Shown: one piece after another, positions 63,791 to 64,000 of the stretch | How the letters are laid out: each line of letters opens with the position of its first letter | Numbering within the stretch: the first letter of the stretch is position 1 | Origin: Ashinkailepas kermadecensis | Lineage: Eukaryota; Arthropoda; Thecostraca; Neolepadidae | DNA length: 64,000 bases | Assembly (NCBI GenBank): GCA_034440615.1 | Contig: JAOTOM010004862.1 | Coordinates: forward strand, 347,001 to 411,000 | Reading direction: 5' to 3' | Made by a program: the position numbers and the translations under genes | Notes under the pieces: generated by a model | Seen by the model: the letters and a program-made list of their open reading frames with translations, nothing else | Database searches by the model: none | What the model was told of the DNA's origin: nothing

Positions 63791-64000
63791 GAAAATAAAA
63801 AAAACGATTAAACTAGCTGGTGGTTGCTCAGCAAGAAATGCTAAAAGGGCATTTAGCTTCTACCAATTTGAAAGGATATACTTTGGGGTCACTGGACATG
63901 CATGGTGAAATATTAATTCATGATTGTGATATAGTAGAATCGCTAAGAAAGCAACTCTCATCAGTTCATACGGAAGAAAACTCAAGTACATACGAAAACA

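Overview
This is a eukaryotic (animal) window: five intron-bearing protein genes, a tRNA gene, and a heavy load of introns, minisatellites, microsatellites, SINEs, LINE fragments and DNA transposons. The most likely host is an arthropod, perhaps a crustacean. That inference rests on two things: the akirin protein ends in SYLS, as in fly akirin (vertebrates have SYVS), and introns carry interstitial TTAGG repeats, the arthropod telomere unit. It is not proven.

Layout, left to right. 1142-8065 (minus): a complete five-exon type II membrane protein related to Golgi carbohydrate sulfotransferases, with the usual PAPS-binding residues replaced. 8066-13012: repeat-rich intergenic DNA. 13013-32947 (minus): a complete ten-coding-exon ERGIC3 gene (389 aa) in which every splice phase agrees. 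Its 9-kb intron 7 holds a complete ROMO1 gene on the opposite strand (22338-23496) and a tRNA-Pro(CGG) gene (16169-16240). 32948-40401: intergenic DNA with a hAT-like MITE and a 5'-truncated CR1/Jockey-type LINE. 40402-51306 (plus): a complete four-exon akirin gene whose last exon codes only for the terminal Y-L-S. 51996-63655 (minus): the last seven coding exons of a GAF-family cyclic nucleotide phosphodiesterase, closest by eye to PDE10, with a complete catalytic domain. Its N-terminal part lies beyond the right edge. Akirin and the phosphodiesterase converge, and their poly(A) signals on opposite strands are only a few bases apart.

The genes do not form one pathway. They are housekeeping or signalling genes: early secretory cargo receptor, mitochondrial inner membrane protein, nuclear transcription cofactor, cyclic nucleotide hydrolase, Golgi sulfotransferase-like protein. 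ERGIC3 and ROMO1 are also close neighbours on human 20q11, so that pairing may be old synteny.

The most unusual themes are three. First, several tandem repeats are built from real exon edges, so that extra copies of splice sites (or, once, of the stop codon) lie next to the true one. Second, there are very short (36-54 bp) insertions with perfect 12-15 bp target-site duplications and LINE-like 3' tails. Third, a tandem duplication joined an ERGIC3 exon to a tRNA-Pro gene and left a dead exon copy and a dead tRNA copy. Exon coordinates come from reading splice sites and phase by eye, without transcript data.
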